Source: Halictus rubicundus
Taxonomy: Eukaryota > Arthropoda > Insecta > Hymenoptera > Halictidae
Direction of reading: 5' to 3'
Assembly (NCBI RefSeq): GCF_050948215.1
Contig: NC_135151.1
Span: forward strand, 12,750,220-12,814,219
DNA length: 64,000 nucleotides
The notes under the pieces are model-generated. The model saw only the letters and a list, made by a program, of their open reading frames with translations, was not told where the DNA came from and did no database searches. Below are positions 24,453 to 36,730 of this stretch, piece after piece (positions within the stretch are counted from its first letter, which is position 1; every line of letters begins with the position of its first letter). The position numbers and the translations under genes were made by a program.

Positions 24453-24647
24453 CACGCTGACCGCCAAATTACAACCCCAGAAAAAATCAAAGTCATTTAT
24501 TTACTCGAACCAACACTGGGAAGATACAATTTATAATCCTCCCGCATCCTCCAGTCCTAATGAAAATGAATATTCTGCAATATTTTACAGTAACAAATAA
24601 TTTCTAAACCGTGTCACCCGTATATGGCCGAGGTGGCGGTCAACGTG
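24453..24647. mobile_element. TTAA-flanked miniature element, family T2, copy 2
   Basis: The right flank is TTAA (24648-24651); the left is TTGA (24449-24452), one base changed. The TIR is CACGCTGACCGCC at the left and, in reverse complement, CACGTTGACCGCC at the right. The interior shares AAATCAAAGT and a CACCCGTATATGG block with 11467-11701. This is an older copy than the T1 elements judging by the mutated flank. Confidence 0.78.
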
Positions 24648-24651
24648 TTAA

Positions 24652-25482
24652 TAGTTCCAAAGATCGGAGAAATTCAGTCTGCAGGAAGAGAATTCAGCAG
24701 ACGCCAGGTGATAAAGGGGGGAAATAAAATAGACAGCGAGAAGAATCTGAGAAAATGTGCTGCCATTAGAGCCGTAAGCAGAGATTAGAAGAAAAATAGA
24801 AGGGCGAGCAAGTAGCCACTCCAAGATGTGACGTAGCCGTGGGCTACGGAAGAAGAATGTAGGTTAATTGCCTTATCCTTTCACCCTGGGGAGGATTTAA
24901 GAAATGATTATTCTTCCGTTTCGCTGAGTCTTATTATTTCCCTCGTATTACCCAAGCACCCACCCCTCTTTTCAAAAACTACCCTCTAAACAAATCGCCA
25001 TACACAAAGTTGACAAACACAATCAGCAATTAAACAACCTCGCCAGGATCGATCGACAAAATGTTCAACAAAAATAGAACCCGCGGAGACATCAAAGGGA
25101 GTAACGTCGTTCCGCGATTATCTTTTCTGTTCGTTTCACGCGGACACGATTCAGCGCCGGAGAATTCCCGTCCGGCAGGATCAGAATTCCCGGGACAAAA
25201 CGAGGAAATTAATTAGAAGGGTTAACAGTGTAGTAGCCGACCAATTTTTCCACGGAAGGGAGAGAGAGACAAAGAGAGAGAGAGAGAAAGAAAGAAGAAC
25301 GGACAGCTCGTGTTCGCGTTCGCCCAATCGCGCTGATTCCAGCAGACGACGTAATCACTCCGTTTGTCGGCGGTGACGAATGAATGTCGCTAATTAGCGA
25401 ATACTCGCCGAGGCACAGGCGCGAATACCAATTCGCGGACGGGGCTGTCGCGTCATGGGGCTGCTCCGCTCTCTCTTTCTCC

Positions 25483-25538
<56 letters not shown>

Positions 25539-26400
25539 GTCCCTGTCTGCCTGCGTTGAAATACCTCCGACGGGATTTTCAAACGCGGAAAAACCGCGTC
25601 TGCGTAGCAGGAGCCACGCAGACGATATTACGCGCGTCTCGAACGCAATTCCGCAACCCCACATCCGCGCGAACCCACCCCCGGTCCCAAGGGGTTGATC
25701 GGTGGAGGGCCATTTGTCAAGGAGGGGCAAGAAACGGGTGGAATTCCAGTTCGTTCGTCACCGAGCAAGCGCCGAGGGTTAATTGAAAGCATCTCTTCCC
25801 CGAAGCGTTTCCTGCCTTACGGGCCACGCTAAATCAATCGATACTAATACGCGTCCATCCGGCGCGAGGCAAAACTTCGACCGTTTTCCACGCAGACTAC
25901 GGAAATTTATGCCGAGATTAAGCCCACGCAAAAAACCGATCGAAGATCGAGAGCAGCCTCGTTACTCGCTCCCCCCTCCCCCGGTACGATTCGAGCGGTA
26001 GAATTTTATGGTCAACATTATTTCCCGCGTAGATATAGTCGTCTCTCGACCGAGAATTTTTACTTCCCGTAGATGCACTTCGTGAAGTATGGTCGTAGGG
26101 GGATGTAAGATTTGTTCCCTACGGTAAAGAGCAAGCTTTTAGGTTCTAATGTTTCTAATGTTTTCTTAACCCTTTTAGATTTCTCGGAAATAGTTGCACT
26201 AAAGATGCGCTCGTGGTTTTTATCCACGTTTATTTTACTCTTGCATTGGATCTATTGAGTTTTATTCGCTATCTCTGACGCACCAATACAAATTACTAAA
26301 TTATAATTAAAAATAATTCCCACGTTACTAAATGTCTTAATTAATCTTTGTCGTGATTAATTAATTTAGCATCATTAAATTCTACAAAACATATCTATTC
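24652..26400. other. non-coding stretch, no gene recognised
   Basis: I see no gene. The long frames around 25209-25730 run through the CT microsatellite at 25486 and are not credible. A GA tract lies at 25273-25287, and 25540-25980 is CpG-rich. Confidence 0.55.
25486..25534. repeat. (TC)n microsatellite
   Basis: A TC run of about 49 bases with no interruption. GA-rich tracts flank it at 25260-25290 and 25470-25480, so local strand composition switches twice within 300 bp. Confidence 0.97.
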
Positions 26401-26605
26401 GTCTGACCAATTTGTCTGACCACTGGCTGTACCAATAGTACTTGCCCGACCATTGGCTGTGTCTATACTACTTGTCTGACCTTTGGTTCTACCTGTTCTC
26501 CTTGTTTGATTGTTCGCTGTCTATACTACTTGACAAACATCTTCGGTCGCGGTCGAAGTACTTGTCTGAACAAAACCGTTCTATTCTCCTGGTCGGACCA
26601 TTAGT
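26401..26605 (+). repeat. degenerate 30-bp minisatellite, about 7 units
   Basis: The anchor CTTGTCTGACC, or a variant of it, recurs at about 26411, 26441, 26471, 26501, 26528, 26561 and 26588, so the period is close to 30. The unit continues ATTGGCTGT and then ACCTATACTA-like sequence. The units are diverged, with small indels in the fourth and fifth spacings. The period is a multiple of three, so one frame stays open through it (26442-26777, 111 codons), but the product is not recognisable and a codon-level constraint cannot be judged by eye. Confidence 0.8.
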
Positions 26606-29413
26606 GCGAAAATTTATTACTCCCTTTAAGCGATTGTTTACAGTGCTTAAAAAAGTTCACTTTGTACAGTGCATCATAGTATTTTTATTTGAAAATGGTC
26701 ATCAGTTACAAATTATAGTTGACCTACAGGGGAATCGATTTTTGGTGGACATTGTTGCTGGACACAGGGTCATCTAAACTTGAAAATTCGAAAATTTGCG
26801 GTTTATACCAGAAAAGAACAACAAAATTGCTCGTGTTTAGTAAGTAAAATAAAAATATGCAACCAAAAAGTAATTCTTTCGTTCAGGTACTATATACCGC
26901 AGTATTTCATATAAATCTAATAGAATTTTCCATTTCGGATGAACCAAAACATTAATTGAGATCCAAAAACGAACTCAGGAGCAATGGCAACCGTTTCCAT
27001 GAAAGGACCTCCGGTAAATCACCCGAAATTTCGAAACTAATACATATTTTTTAACAAAACAATTATAAAGTATCTTTGAAAATATGAACTTTCTAATCCA
27101 GTAAAATCTTTGTTTTCAAAGGCTCACCGCACTGGGGAAAAAAATGTTTGAAGATCGCGTTTTATCGTGCTGCAGACGGGGCGCGACCGCTGAAGGTAAA
27201 ACGATCTTGAACGAAAGTAAAATGAGAAGGCGCAGCGAGTCACCAGAACCGCACATCGTTAAACATTTCCGGGGAATGCGGCTGGTATAGCCGGGGTGAA
27301 ATCCCGGAAAAAGCTCGTCGCTGTTATTAAATTCCACGCGGACGGAGATCGTTCCGCAGGGGGTGACGGCGCGTTGCGCCACGACAAATCGCGTGTGCTC
27401 AACAATAAATTAAAATCTCGCCTGCCGGTTTTACACGCGGGGCCGGCCGATGATCGCCGGTCGCTCGCAGAATCCAATATTAAACGGTATCAACCGCTTG
27501 GAAATATTTGCCCGGCGAATTACACGGGCTATGTGCGGCTGGGCTGTTGCGTTGTCGTCGTCGTCGTCGCGACGCGCCGCGTCTTCGCGTGCCGGAATTA
27601 TTCATGGGTCTCGAAGGAAACAGTCCCCGAACAGCTAAACGTGACTGAAATGCTCAGCAAAATTGAAATTCGGTCGCGCCACCTTCGGGACCAGCGAATC
27701 TGGAGCACGCACACAGAGAAATGCGCATGCAGAAACCAGCGCAGCGCCCCCTCCAATTCTTCTTCTTCTTTCTCCCATCGGGGCGCATCCGTCGTCGTCG
27801 ACGCTCATTTGTCGAACAATGAAATGTCAACCGTTAAATGTCAGCCGTACGATCCCATCCTCACACTCAAAGAGATAACGTTCGAAGGACTCGCGAGAGT
27901 TTCGAAAAAAAAAATCGCGCGTTTTCGTTCGTTCCTTTTTCTCTGCGAGTTTTTTCATTTTTTTTGCTTCTCTTTTTTTTTTTGTAAACGTGAATACGCA
28001 TCCGATGTCGGAAAGAAATTTAATTTTGTTTCATGGGGAATATAGAACGTCTCGTAATAGACGGTACACGCGGATGGAACGTGATTCGGCATGAAAAAAC
28101 AGATTGAAAATGCGAAATGAAATTTCTCGTACGACCCTTCAATTTCGAGGAAATCGAGTTTGAAAATACGTGTGCCGCACTACTGTGCGATTGTGTAGAC
28201 CGGCGCGGCCCGGGCTATCTTTTAATGCTCGAGTTATTGTTTCGCTTAAAAATGAACGTTCTCCCAGAATTTTTGTTCCGCCGAAGAGAATGTTTTACTT
28301 CATGGACGCGCGTAGGGACACAGAGGAACGTTCTGCGTGCGAAACACCGAGTCCCGTGTTTTTCGGACAAATCTCGAGCGGTGCGAACTTTCCGACTAAA
28401 GGAACGTGTGCGCGTTTTATTTATTCGCGCTGTCCGAGGATCAGGGAATTTGGACTCTAGGATCCAAGTCTGAAGACTCACTAGCACACGAAACTGAGGA
28501 TCTAGTTTTGAAATTTCAGATTCTCTAATTCTAAGCAATACGAATTAAGCTTAATGGCTTGTTGATTCAGAAATATTAATTACAAGACCTGGAGATTCAA
28601 GTTTTGAGACCCGACCATCTACGTTTGAGATAAAAAAAAACTGAGGCTTGAAGATCACCAAACTCAAGATCCTAGATCCCAAAGTGATTTTACATTGAAG
28701 AGTGCGAGTATCTACGTCGAGCCCCAGGTTTTGACGGACTAAATTGATTCTCAGAACGTCGGAATTGAATTGGAATTGTTCGTAAAATATAAGGTAACGA
28801 AACGGCGAGTGTTAAACGCGGAAGTATGAGAGAATGAAATTGTTAAATTGGTGGGTGATGCAGGATTATTCCCCCAACGTTGGAAAAATTTCAAGAGAAC
28901 ACGTTTCAGGTGGCCACGAGTGGCAAGCTGTCAGGAAATTAACATTTTTTCCATGGCTAAAAGCTGCGGAAGTTAACAGCTCAAAGGACCGGAAAAGCCG
29001 TCGTTGATGCCACTTGTCGGCGTCGGCGCCGGCAACGTCGGTTCTGACGTCGATGATGCTCGTTTCGCTGGTGTGACGTTCTTAAACCCACACAACAATC
29101 GCTTCTTTCATTTACGAACCCCCTCCGCCAGTGTTCCCATTTTTCCCATCTTTTTTCCTATTTCCTCCTTTCATCTCGCAAGAATTCCTTCGCCCAACCC
29201 CCACTCTTCCGGTCCCTCGGAATTTCCATCTTTATCAGTATTAATTTCGACAGGTGTCTCCGTTCAATTTCATCTTCTGTGCCTTGCACTCGGCACGGAA
29301 ATGTGCAAGCTGCTGCTGCTGCTGCAGCTGCGAAAGGTTGATGCACATTTCGGACGCCGGTGTTATTAAAAATCTTCCAGCGGTAAAAGGGAGTCCTATT
29401 TAAAATGCTAAGA
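26606..29413. other. non-coding stretch holding the longest open frame
   Basis: I see no supported gene. The longest open frame of the window (27296-28045) is here and is described separately. 27160-27620 is CpG-rich. 28440-28690 contains loosely repeated GGATC/AAGTTTGAGA-like words that are too short and irregular to call an array. A (CTG)5 run lies at 29309-29325. Confidence 0.5.
27296..28045 (+). other. longest open frame, 249 codons, probably not a gene
   Basis: The frame opens at GTG, and the first ATG comes only about 118 codons in. The product would contain a VVVVVV run from a GTC repeat and a Phe/Cys-rich tail from T-runs. I recognise no domain, signal peptide or motif. The DNA is CpG-rich, which lengthens frames by chance, and the minus strand is also open here for shorter distances. 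Strand-specific transcripts or conservation of the frame in relatives would be needed to call it coding. Confidence 0.12.
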
Positions 29414-29735
29414 GTAGGGTGACTTCGCGATTTTATTTTTAAGAAGCTACGATGCGGATCTTTCTGAAACTTTTAGGATAATTAGTGTTAGGTTCGGGGA
29501 ACATGCATTCATTTTTACGTTGCAAAATATCCTGTAAAATTTTATGTGTATAAACATTTGTGTAATGGTTTCATCACCGGAGATGGTAGGGTAGGGTGAA
29601 TGTTCGATTTTATTCTTAATAAACTACGATGTACTAATTTTTTCGCTGCAAAATATCCAGAATTTGCTGTAGAATTTTATGTATATGGACATGTGTGTAA
29701 CGACTTCATCATCGGTGGTGTGCAAATCGACGAGC
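29414..29735 (+). repeat. diverged tandem duplication, two units
   Basis: Unit 1 (29414-29590) and unit 2 (29591 to about 29735) share, in order: GTAGGGTGA, CGATTTTATT, AA.CTACGATG, TGCAAAATATCC, GTA.AATTTTATGT.TAT and TTCATCA.CGG. Unit 1 is about 30 bp longer between the CTACGATG and TGCAAAAT blocks. A simple two-copy tandem duplication that has aged is the best reading. Confidence 0.82.
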
Positions 29736-31737
29736 ATTCTCTCGCCTTCAGAGGGTTAACAAATTCTTAAAAAATTGTATGCATAAGGATTTGAATAGAC
29801 CTGATCATGAAATAGTGAAAAAATCCAGTTTTTGGAGTTGTTAAACCGGAATCCACCTTAAGGGAAAATACGATTAAAAATTTCGCGCGAGGGTGTAATT
29901 AATTAATGATAGTAGATATTCTTCCGAGGAAAATTGGTTTGACTGACGTCCCCTAATGCCCCGCACACTTGTGCGTATATTTTACAACAACCGAGCAACT
30001 GCAAAAGGTTAACACTGCTCTCATCTGAAATTAATCTGATTTAACGCTCGGCCAAGCTCCACCGTTCCGCCGGAGTTCGACATTGGCGTTCACGCTGCCG
30101 TATTAACGATATGAAAGATAAACCGCTTTAACTGTTCGAAAAAATTCCGGCAACGGGCAGCCAGAGAATACCCTCGATTGCGGCGTATGCACCTGCCGGT
30201 GTGCAGCGCACGTGTCGCGTGCTAAATGCTTCGCATAATCGCATTATTCGAAGTGTATTATAATTAAGCGCGTTTGAAGTGATAATGCGATTCCGATAAA
30301 CGACCGTGCCCCTATTTTCTATTACTTCTTTCGACTAATTGCAAAATCGAACCCAAACGCAATCGAATAATTCGACTGCTCTAATGGCCAATGATCCGTA
30401 CTATGCTCCCATGAAAACCGGTGGACCATCGTTGGATACCGAAAGATTAATTTCGGTTCGACTTTAATTAACAGATGTTGCGATTTTTGTTTTCCAAAAA
30501 GTGTAGAAATTTGGTTGGGTGCTTTGGGTGGTTGTTTCAGCCACAATTGAAAATCCAGTTCGATCAGTGTCCGATTCAGCGGAGTTCGACACGGAATATC
30601 GGGAAACGTGAGAGTATAGCGGGAAGTGTAGCGCGACTCTCGCGGCCGCGTTTATGCCGCGGTATCTCCGAAAAAACGATAAACGTTCCGTCGAAAATAA
30701 TCCGGCAAATAATATATCCCATAACGGGGCGCCATCGCTGGCATTTCCGCGGGACGTCCTAAGCTCGATAATCTCGACTTATCATCAGATTCATTCATTC
30801 CCACGATATTCGTTCAGCGTGCAAACCGTATCCCCGGTAATGCCTGCGTGACAGGGGGCCACAAAACTCATGGGAATTTCAAGAAAAAAGGTAAAGACAG
30901 AGGAAAAGAGCGAGAAAGGGAGAGGAGGTGGAGAAGGGAGAAAAAATGGAAGAAACTGGAAGAACTCGGGGAACTAGCTCCGTGAGAAGCCTGAGACCAT
31001 TCCAGATGACATAAACCGGAGAGATGTTCGGGCTGGAGATCGGACAGTATTTCGCCTTGTTCACAGAACCGTTTCCGCCTTGGGTGGAAGGACGAGAGGA
31101 ACGAAGGTGGAGGAGGTAGGTGGCGGTAGCACGTTCGATCGTGTTTCCTAACCGTGGCACCTCCAGATCCCGGGATTATGCGGAGCTGACACGAGACGTT
31201 ACTATACGGCTCGGCCCGGCCGATATACGTGGAACCGACTCGAAGGACACTTCAGCGAACGGTACACGGCACTAAATCCTACAGGATCCGGCCACGAGTC
31301 CCAAAAACCTTCGAATCCCTACTCGGGACCGCAGTAAGGTCGAACCGGCAACTGTACGAAACCGTTGTTTAACTGGCTTAGAATAAGTACTGCGGAATAG
31401 CCGGGCCGGGAGCTCTCAAGCTAATTACTCCTGTCTACCGATCAGCTTTAATCGAGAACTCGGTGAAATTTTATTTCGCCGTTCATAGAAGAGGCGACAG
31501 ATTTCTCTAGCTTCGTTTTTATTTCGTCTGGAAGAACGGGAAGACCTGTTGAATGCAGCCAATATCAGTTCTCCGTGGATAGAGCTCGAAGGAGATAGAG
31601 GATGATCGAAAGAGACGGCTCGTTTATATAAGCTTCCGGTAGCGAGATGTTCACGAAAGAATCTCTGAAGGCTTTGAAGGATTTGGTAAACTGGGTGTTT
31701 ATTAGACATTATCGGCTTCCTAAGTTGGACGCCTTTG
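29736..31737. other. non-coding stretch, no gene recognised
   Basis: I see no gene. It contains a strongly purine-biased segment (30881-30966) and a possible TTAA transposon end, CTTCAGAGGGTTAA, at 29746-29759. Confidence 0.5.
30881..30966 (+). repeat. purine-rich strand-asymmetric tract
   Basis: About 86 bases of A and G with only a handful of pyrimidines. It is not a regular microsatellite. Such tracts can form triplex DNA, but no functional evidence is visible. Confidence 0.7.
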
Positions 31738-31778
31738 GGACGCTGTATGTTTATGACAGAAATGAGTGGGTTGGAGGT

Positions 31779-32185
31779 TAGACTTCATCTGAGGAAACCA
31801 GAAATTTTTAACTTTTTAAAATGTAATCCTGTAGATTTTGGCAGAAAACGCCGACAATCCAAGTTTCAATACTAGGAGATTAGTAGTCCAAAAGTTATGC
31901 GTGTGTAAAGATGTGGGATCTTCAGCGACTTTGACGGGTAAGAGTGCCGCCATGTTGATATGTACTCAGTGTAGCCGCTAGATGGCAGCACAAGCGCACG
32001 GTGTTGTCGACAACGTAGATTTGCAAGCGTAGTCGCTACCGCTTCCCCCTCACGAACCTAACCCAGACCAACTTTCTCGCGACTCCTAGGATTGAAACTT
32101 GGATTTTCGGCATTTTCTCGCCAAAATCTACAGGATTACATAAAAAAAAATTAAAAACTTCTGGTTTCCTAAGGCGAAGTTTAGT
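31779..32185. mobile_element. REP-A miniature element with both arms
   Basis: The left arm (31779-31907) and right arm (about 32080-32185) are inverted copies: GACTTCATCTGAGGAAACCA against TGGTTTCCTAAGGCGAAGTT, GTAATCCTGTAGATTTTGGC against its complement, and CCAAGTTTCAAT against ATTGAAACTTGG. The ~170 bp centre is unique and contains the perfect palindrome GTTGTCGACAAC. This is the only place where REP-A exists as a two-armed structure, so it defines the family as a terminal inverted repeat of a ~400 bp element. Flanking target duplications are not evident. Confidence 0.8.
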
Positions 32186-35100
32186 CGGGTTCGATTTAAA
32201 ATAGTAGAAACATTAGAAGAATTTAGAAACACTGTTTACATTTTTCTCAACCGATTAAACATGTTATGATGTATCATAAAGATCCGCTGTCCAGTCATGG
32301 CCAATATATTAATACTCTGTATACCGCATTTTTATTTACCCAACTATGACAGCGAATGGCAGTAAAGAAACTTTTTAAACATCACCGTATTCAAATACAT
32401 ATTTGCACAAAGATCCGCAGTCCGATCGTAAAAATGTTATAGCGCGAGTACTGATGAAATTGTGTTGGGGTTATACGCGAACGGACAACAATGTGCCATT
32501 TTTATTATCCCAGATGTGACATTGAATGACAGGGAAGATGACGCACACCGCCCACGCAGAGTTAAACAACCGAACAACGGGATTTTTTTTATTTACGAGG
32601 CGAGCGTGGCACGCGAAGGAATCGTTTATACGAGTTTGGTTAATCGCGGAAGCTGTCAACGATGAGTAATAGATTGTCGGACGATTTGTAAACTTGCAAC
32701 ATGGAAATTGTTGCGAACCCGTCGTTTCAAAGTGATATTGATACACGGCTCCATTATCGCGTTTCCGGTGTTAGAGCAAAAAGGAGGTCAGTCATCTTCG
32801 GGTCGAGCAAATTGATTCCCGCATTGTTCCGTTAATTAGGATTCATTAATTTTCATATTCCCGCGGCCGACTTCATCTTAGTACGTCGGTTGTACTTGGA
32901 TATAAATTACCCGACGCCAGTGCCAGCTGTTGAATGATTCGCCTAATGCCCCGTGAAATTTCCGCGAACAGTTTAACGTCCTCCTGCGCTGTGTGCCCGA
33001 TAGAAAAGTTCTCTGCAAAACTCTGGCTCGCGGGGCGTCCGCCGCGAAATGGCTGAAAGCTTTTCTAAATTGTAAATACTTCGTTGGAATATTAGAGCGT
33101 GCGAAAATGCTTGGAACTTGTCGGCACGCCGCGCACGCTGACATTAAACCGGATGCTTTTCATATCTCCGGTAGAGCAAGCGAACGAATTTTTTTGAAAT
33201 GTCCTCGTCGGGACTGTTCCCGTGTTTTCTATTATCGCGATCCTTTTGGAACGCTATCAGCATCGAAATTGAACCGTTGCGACAACTCCTAATTAAATTT
33301 CTCCTTCGACATAGCAACCGCTCGCGCTCTATTCAAAATAAATCAAAGAGAAACGATAATATCGATAGCAAGACCAGACTGGCCTCAATTAAATTTCTCT
33401 TTGGAGACAGCTTTTACATCTTATTCGAAATAAATCGAACGCAACGCGCCGGTAAGATATTTTCTATTTTATAATATCGATGATACATAAAATGTATTCG
33501 AAACACGATACCGCGAATACCGAAGAGATTTCCCAATAAAAGTCGAGCACATTTTTCCATTGAAAGATGCACGAGTATCAATTGTTCGTTTTCTCAAGTT
33601 TCCCTTATGATCGCTCGACGGAATCATGCATCGGGTTTCGCGGCCGCGTTCGAACACCAAAGCTCGCGTCTCAACAAGTTTCTTCCATGCGTCTCGGTGG
33701 AGAGATATGCAGCATAACAAGCTGTTTACTCAACGCCTCCCTCAATCAGGCTTCGAAGCTCCAAGGTGATTTCCATTTCGTCCTTCGGGCGTTCTTCTTT
33801 CGTGCGTTCTAGGCGACAAAGGTCCTTGTTGCATAAATGTATTCCGAGGAAGCGACAGAACCCCTCAAAATTTAAACGTTTCAGTCAGAAGTTGAAATAT
33901 CTCCAATATGCTTTCACAAACTTTTCTTCTGAAATGTGTTACTTCAAAGATATCCATGTTTTACGGATGAGTGGTTCACTGTCTAAAGAAAATTTGATTT
34001 TTCGATATTCTTCGTGGAAGAATTACCGGACTCCTGTTTTAAAGGAGTACTTCACTTAAAGGCGCATATACTGGACAATTTTTCGTTTCTTGTGGTGTTA
34101 TGAATTTGAAAGTTTTAGGAATTTTTTTCTGCAAGCACCGATAGGCTTATTTTTGAAATACATGTTTAATTTGAAAGTATATACGATTGAGAAAAGCTCA
34201 GGAAAACAACCACATCAGGGTATGTGAATTCGATAATCGACATTCTTTCCCGCGTATCGAGGGGTGGTTCGAAGTCGATCGCAGTCGATCGCGGTGCTTC
34301 GTGATTAAATAAATCGAAACGCGTCCGTGACGAGACAACGCGGCATCAGTCAGGATATTTAGCGGGGCGGCACAATGGGGGCGACACAGATTCACCTATT
34401 CAGTGTCCCGGGAGTCCATCAAACGAAATGACGTCTGTATCGTTCGGCAGCGAGAGAGGGGGGGGGGGGGGAGAGGATCGGTAATCGGTCCCCGATATCA
34501 CGGGCCAATCCAACGTCATTTAATATGTTTGTCGTGCAGGGGTAGCGAACGCGCCACTTTCAGTTATGGTTTGTATGCGAATTACAGTCGGGGGATAATG
34601 CGAGTAGTCAGCTGTTATGCCAACCCCTCCGCTTTATTGTGCGACGCATGGCGGCGGCTGCAACTTCCACGATAGGATAAACAGCGCCCCAGAGCTCGAT
34701 GAAGGCATCCCTCTGGATAAGCGACGCCGCGATAAAGATTCATTATCATCCTCTTTTTTATATTCGGCGATCGTTCCGCTTTAAAATCATGCGCGCACAG
34801 CAACCGATAGTCGACACCCACCCAGCTATCCCCCGGAAGGGAGGCGAGGGGATTAAGGCTTTTTTTGGAACGATATTAATATGCAATATGCAATATGCAA
34901 CGCGACCTAATGCGATAGATTGCTGCAGATCGCCATGCAAATTTCCATTGTTACCGATGAATTTATAATAACCAGGCGAGAGCGATTCCGGCCCGACAAT
35001 TAACGCGCTTATCCTCGTAAAAGTGAGTTAAATGTGTTATTCATCGACGCTGAATCTTTCACTAAATTATGGATGGTACTAGGTTTCGCGCGACTGTTAT

Positions 35101-35393
35101 CGTTTTATAAGCGAATCGACCGGAATCAATTGGCGATTGTTCGTTATTTAATAGTTTCGGCGGAAACGGGCAAGCGCAATTTAACTCTTCACGTCTGTGC
35201 ATTGTACTGATTCTGAACAGTACATTAAAATTGATTACACCAGATCGGATTATTCGGTGCGATATTCTCGTATTACTAATTATTTTCCAGAATTGGAAGA
35301 TGGCTATGAAAAGTCTAAAAAGATTATACAACATGACGGTCGTACAGAGAGAAATTGGCGGTCGTCCTCCCCGGTGGGTTAATGGGAATAATT
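32186..35393. other. non-coding stretch, no gene recognised
   Basis: I see no gene. Two inverse REP-B-like fragments lie at 32275-32295 (AAAGATCCGCTGTCC) and 32405-32425 (AAAGATCCGCAGTCC). It also contains a 14-base G run (34458-34471) and a GCAATAT triplication near 34880-34899. Confidence 0.5.
34458..34471 (+). repeat. poly-G run of 14
   Basis: Fourteen consecutive G residues after a short GA tract. An equally long G run lies at 38723-38736. Such runs are prone to length errors in sequencing, so the exact count is uncertain. Confidence 0.9.
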
Positions 35394-35554
35394 AGACTGT
35401 GGATTTTATGCATTTATGACAAGAACGGGTAGATCAAATGGAAAAAACATGGACGTTTAAAAAATTCAAAAATACTGTATTATTTTCAGCTCACTAAAAT
35501 TGTTGAAACAAAATATAAATGTCTATCTATTCCGCATGAACATCCGCAGCCTAG
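35394..35554. mobile_element. REP-B miniature element with both ends
   Basis: The left end AGACTGTGGATTTTATGC and the right end GCATGAACATCCGCAGCCTA are imperfect inverted repeats (CTGYGGAT.TT.ATGC). The ~160 bp unit is A+T-rich and non-coding. Single ends of the same kind occur at 5501, 15459, 31738, 41931 and (inverse) 32275, 32405 and 41041. The family is old; no target duplication is clear. Confidence 0.5.
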
Positions 35555-36726
35555 TGTAATAACTCAATTAGTTTATTTCTGTTCCTGCTATAAAGTCGTT
35601 CAAAGTCTCAAAAAATGCAATCAACTCTGACGTACCCCTACTACTAAAACACTACCCTTAATATTAAACCTACCGAGCAGGAAAAGGCATGTGCTGCATT
35701 ATAAAATCATTAAGATTGAGTTGATCTAGACTTCTTGCTATTTTCACCATAGATTCACTATAGTTTCAACAATTCTGAAATAAAGAATCTGACAAGAAGA
35801 ATAACATTGGATCCAAATAAAATATTATTACAAATAAATTTATTTCAAAGTTGATGAACAACTCTATAAACGGAATCAAAGATTGCCATTTGTACAATCA
35901 TTAAAACCAGCCGCCATCCGGGTATTAAAAAATTAGTCTCTCCAAGAAATGCCACGACCTTACTGACCCCTGACCCATCCGAACATCCAAACGATAAATA
36001 AGAGCCAAGATCGCTTAGCAAGCACCGCAACCGCTTACGGGTTATAGCGACGGTGCAATTTATCCACCCCTGCCATTGGTCCACGCCCTTCCCACGCTTC
36101 CTATTAGAGATACCCGGACAGAGGTGTGTGCTCGACGATGTTGCTATTCAGCCGAAAATGACAACGAACCTTTTTATTTATATCGATCCGGAAAATTCTC
36201 TTGTTCCGGGGTGGAGAAGGGGAAGGAGGAGAGACAAGCTTCCGACGCGCGCGGTCCGACGGAAATAGCGTGTGCGCGCCACCAAGAAAAGAACGTCTTT
36301 GTTGTAAATGCTCGAATTTCCCGTCACCTCGTGAAAGCGAGGTCGCGGGGCCGATATATAAAAATGGCGGCGAGTCTCTCGGGGCAAGTGTCAATAGAAC
36401 GACAGCCGAGAAAAAGTGACATCGGGGTCGACGGGAAGGGTCTGGCATCTCTGCCGCGACGTTTGGCCCCCTTGAGCCTTCGATTTTATACGATCTGCTG
36501 GAGGTCATGCACGGAGCTCGCGCAGGGCTTTCTAAATGAACCGTGTGAGCATGGTTTATGAACTGCTGCCCGGAGAATAGGGGATCCTGCGTTTCACCGA
36601 ACAAAAATGTTGAAAACAGTCGCGGCGGATCCGTGGAGCAACAGCAGAATATTTTGTCGTTCGATTATTTCGGTGTTGCTGTTCCATTATTTCTTAAAGT
36701 TTCAATCATATAATCTTATCAAGTAA
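35555..36726. other. non-coding stretch, no gene recognised
   Basis: I see no gene. Overlapping frames of 161 (plus, 36076-36561) and 166 codons (minus, 36104-36604) mirror one another over the same CpG-rich DNA, which argues that neither is real. Confidence 0.5.
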
Positions 36727-36730
36727 TTAA

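Noticed and set aside
25209..25730. 173-codon minus-strand frame and the overlapping plus-strand frame
   Set aside because: Both owe their length to the (TC)n tract at 25486-25534.
27296..28045. 249-codon open frame as a protein-coding gene
   Set aside because: It opens at GTG, has no early ATG, contains homopolymeric stretches from simple repeats and matches no family I know; CpG-rich DNA explains its length.
28438..28700. GGATC/AAGTTTGAGA words as a tandem array
   Set aside because: The words recur irregularly and no period could be fixed.
36076..36604. Overlapping 161- and 166-codon frames on opposite strands
   Set aside because: They mirror each other over CpG-rich DNA; neither has a recognisable motif.
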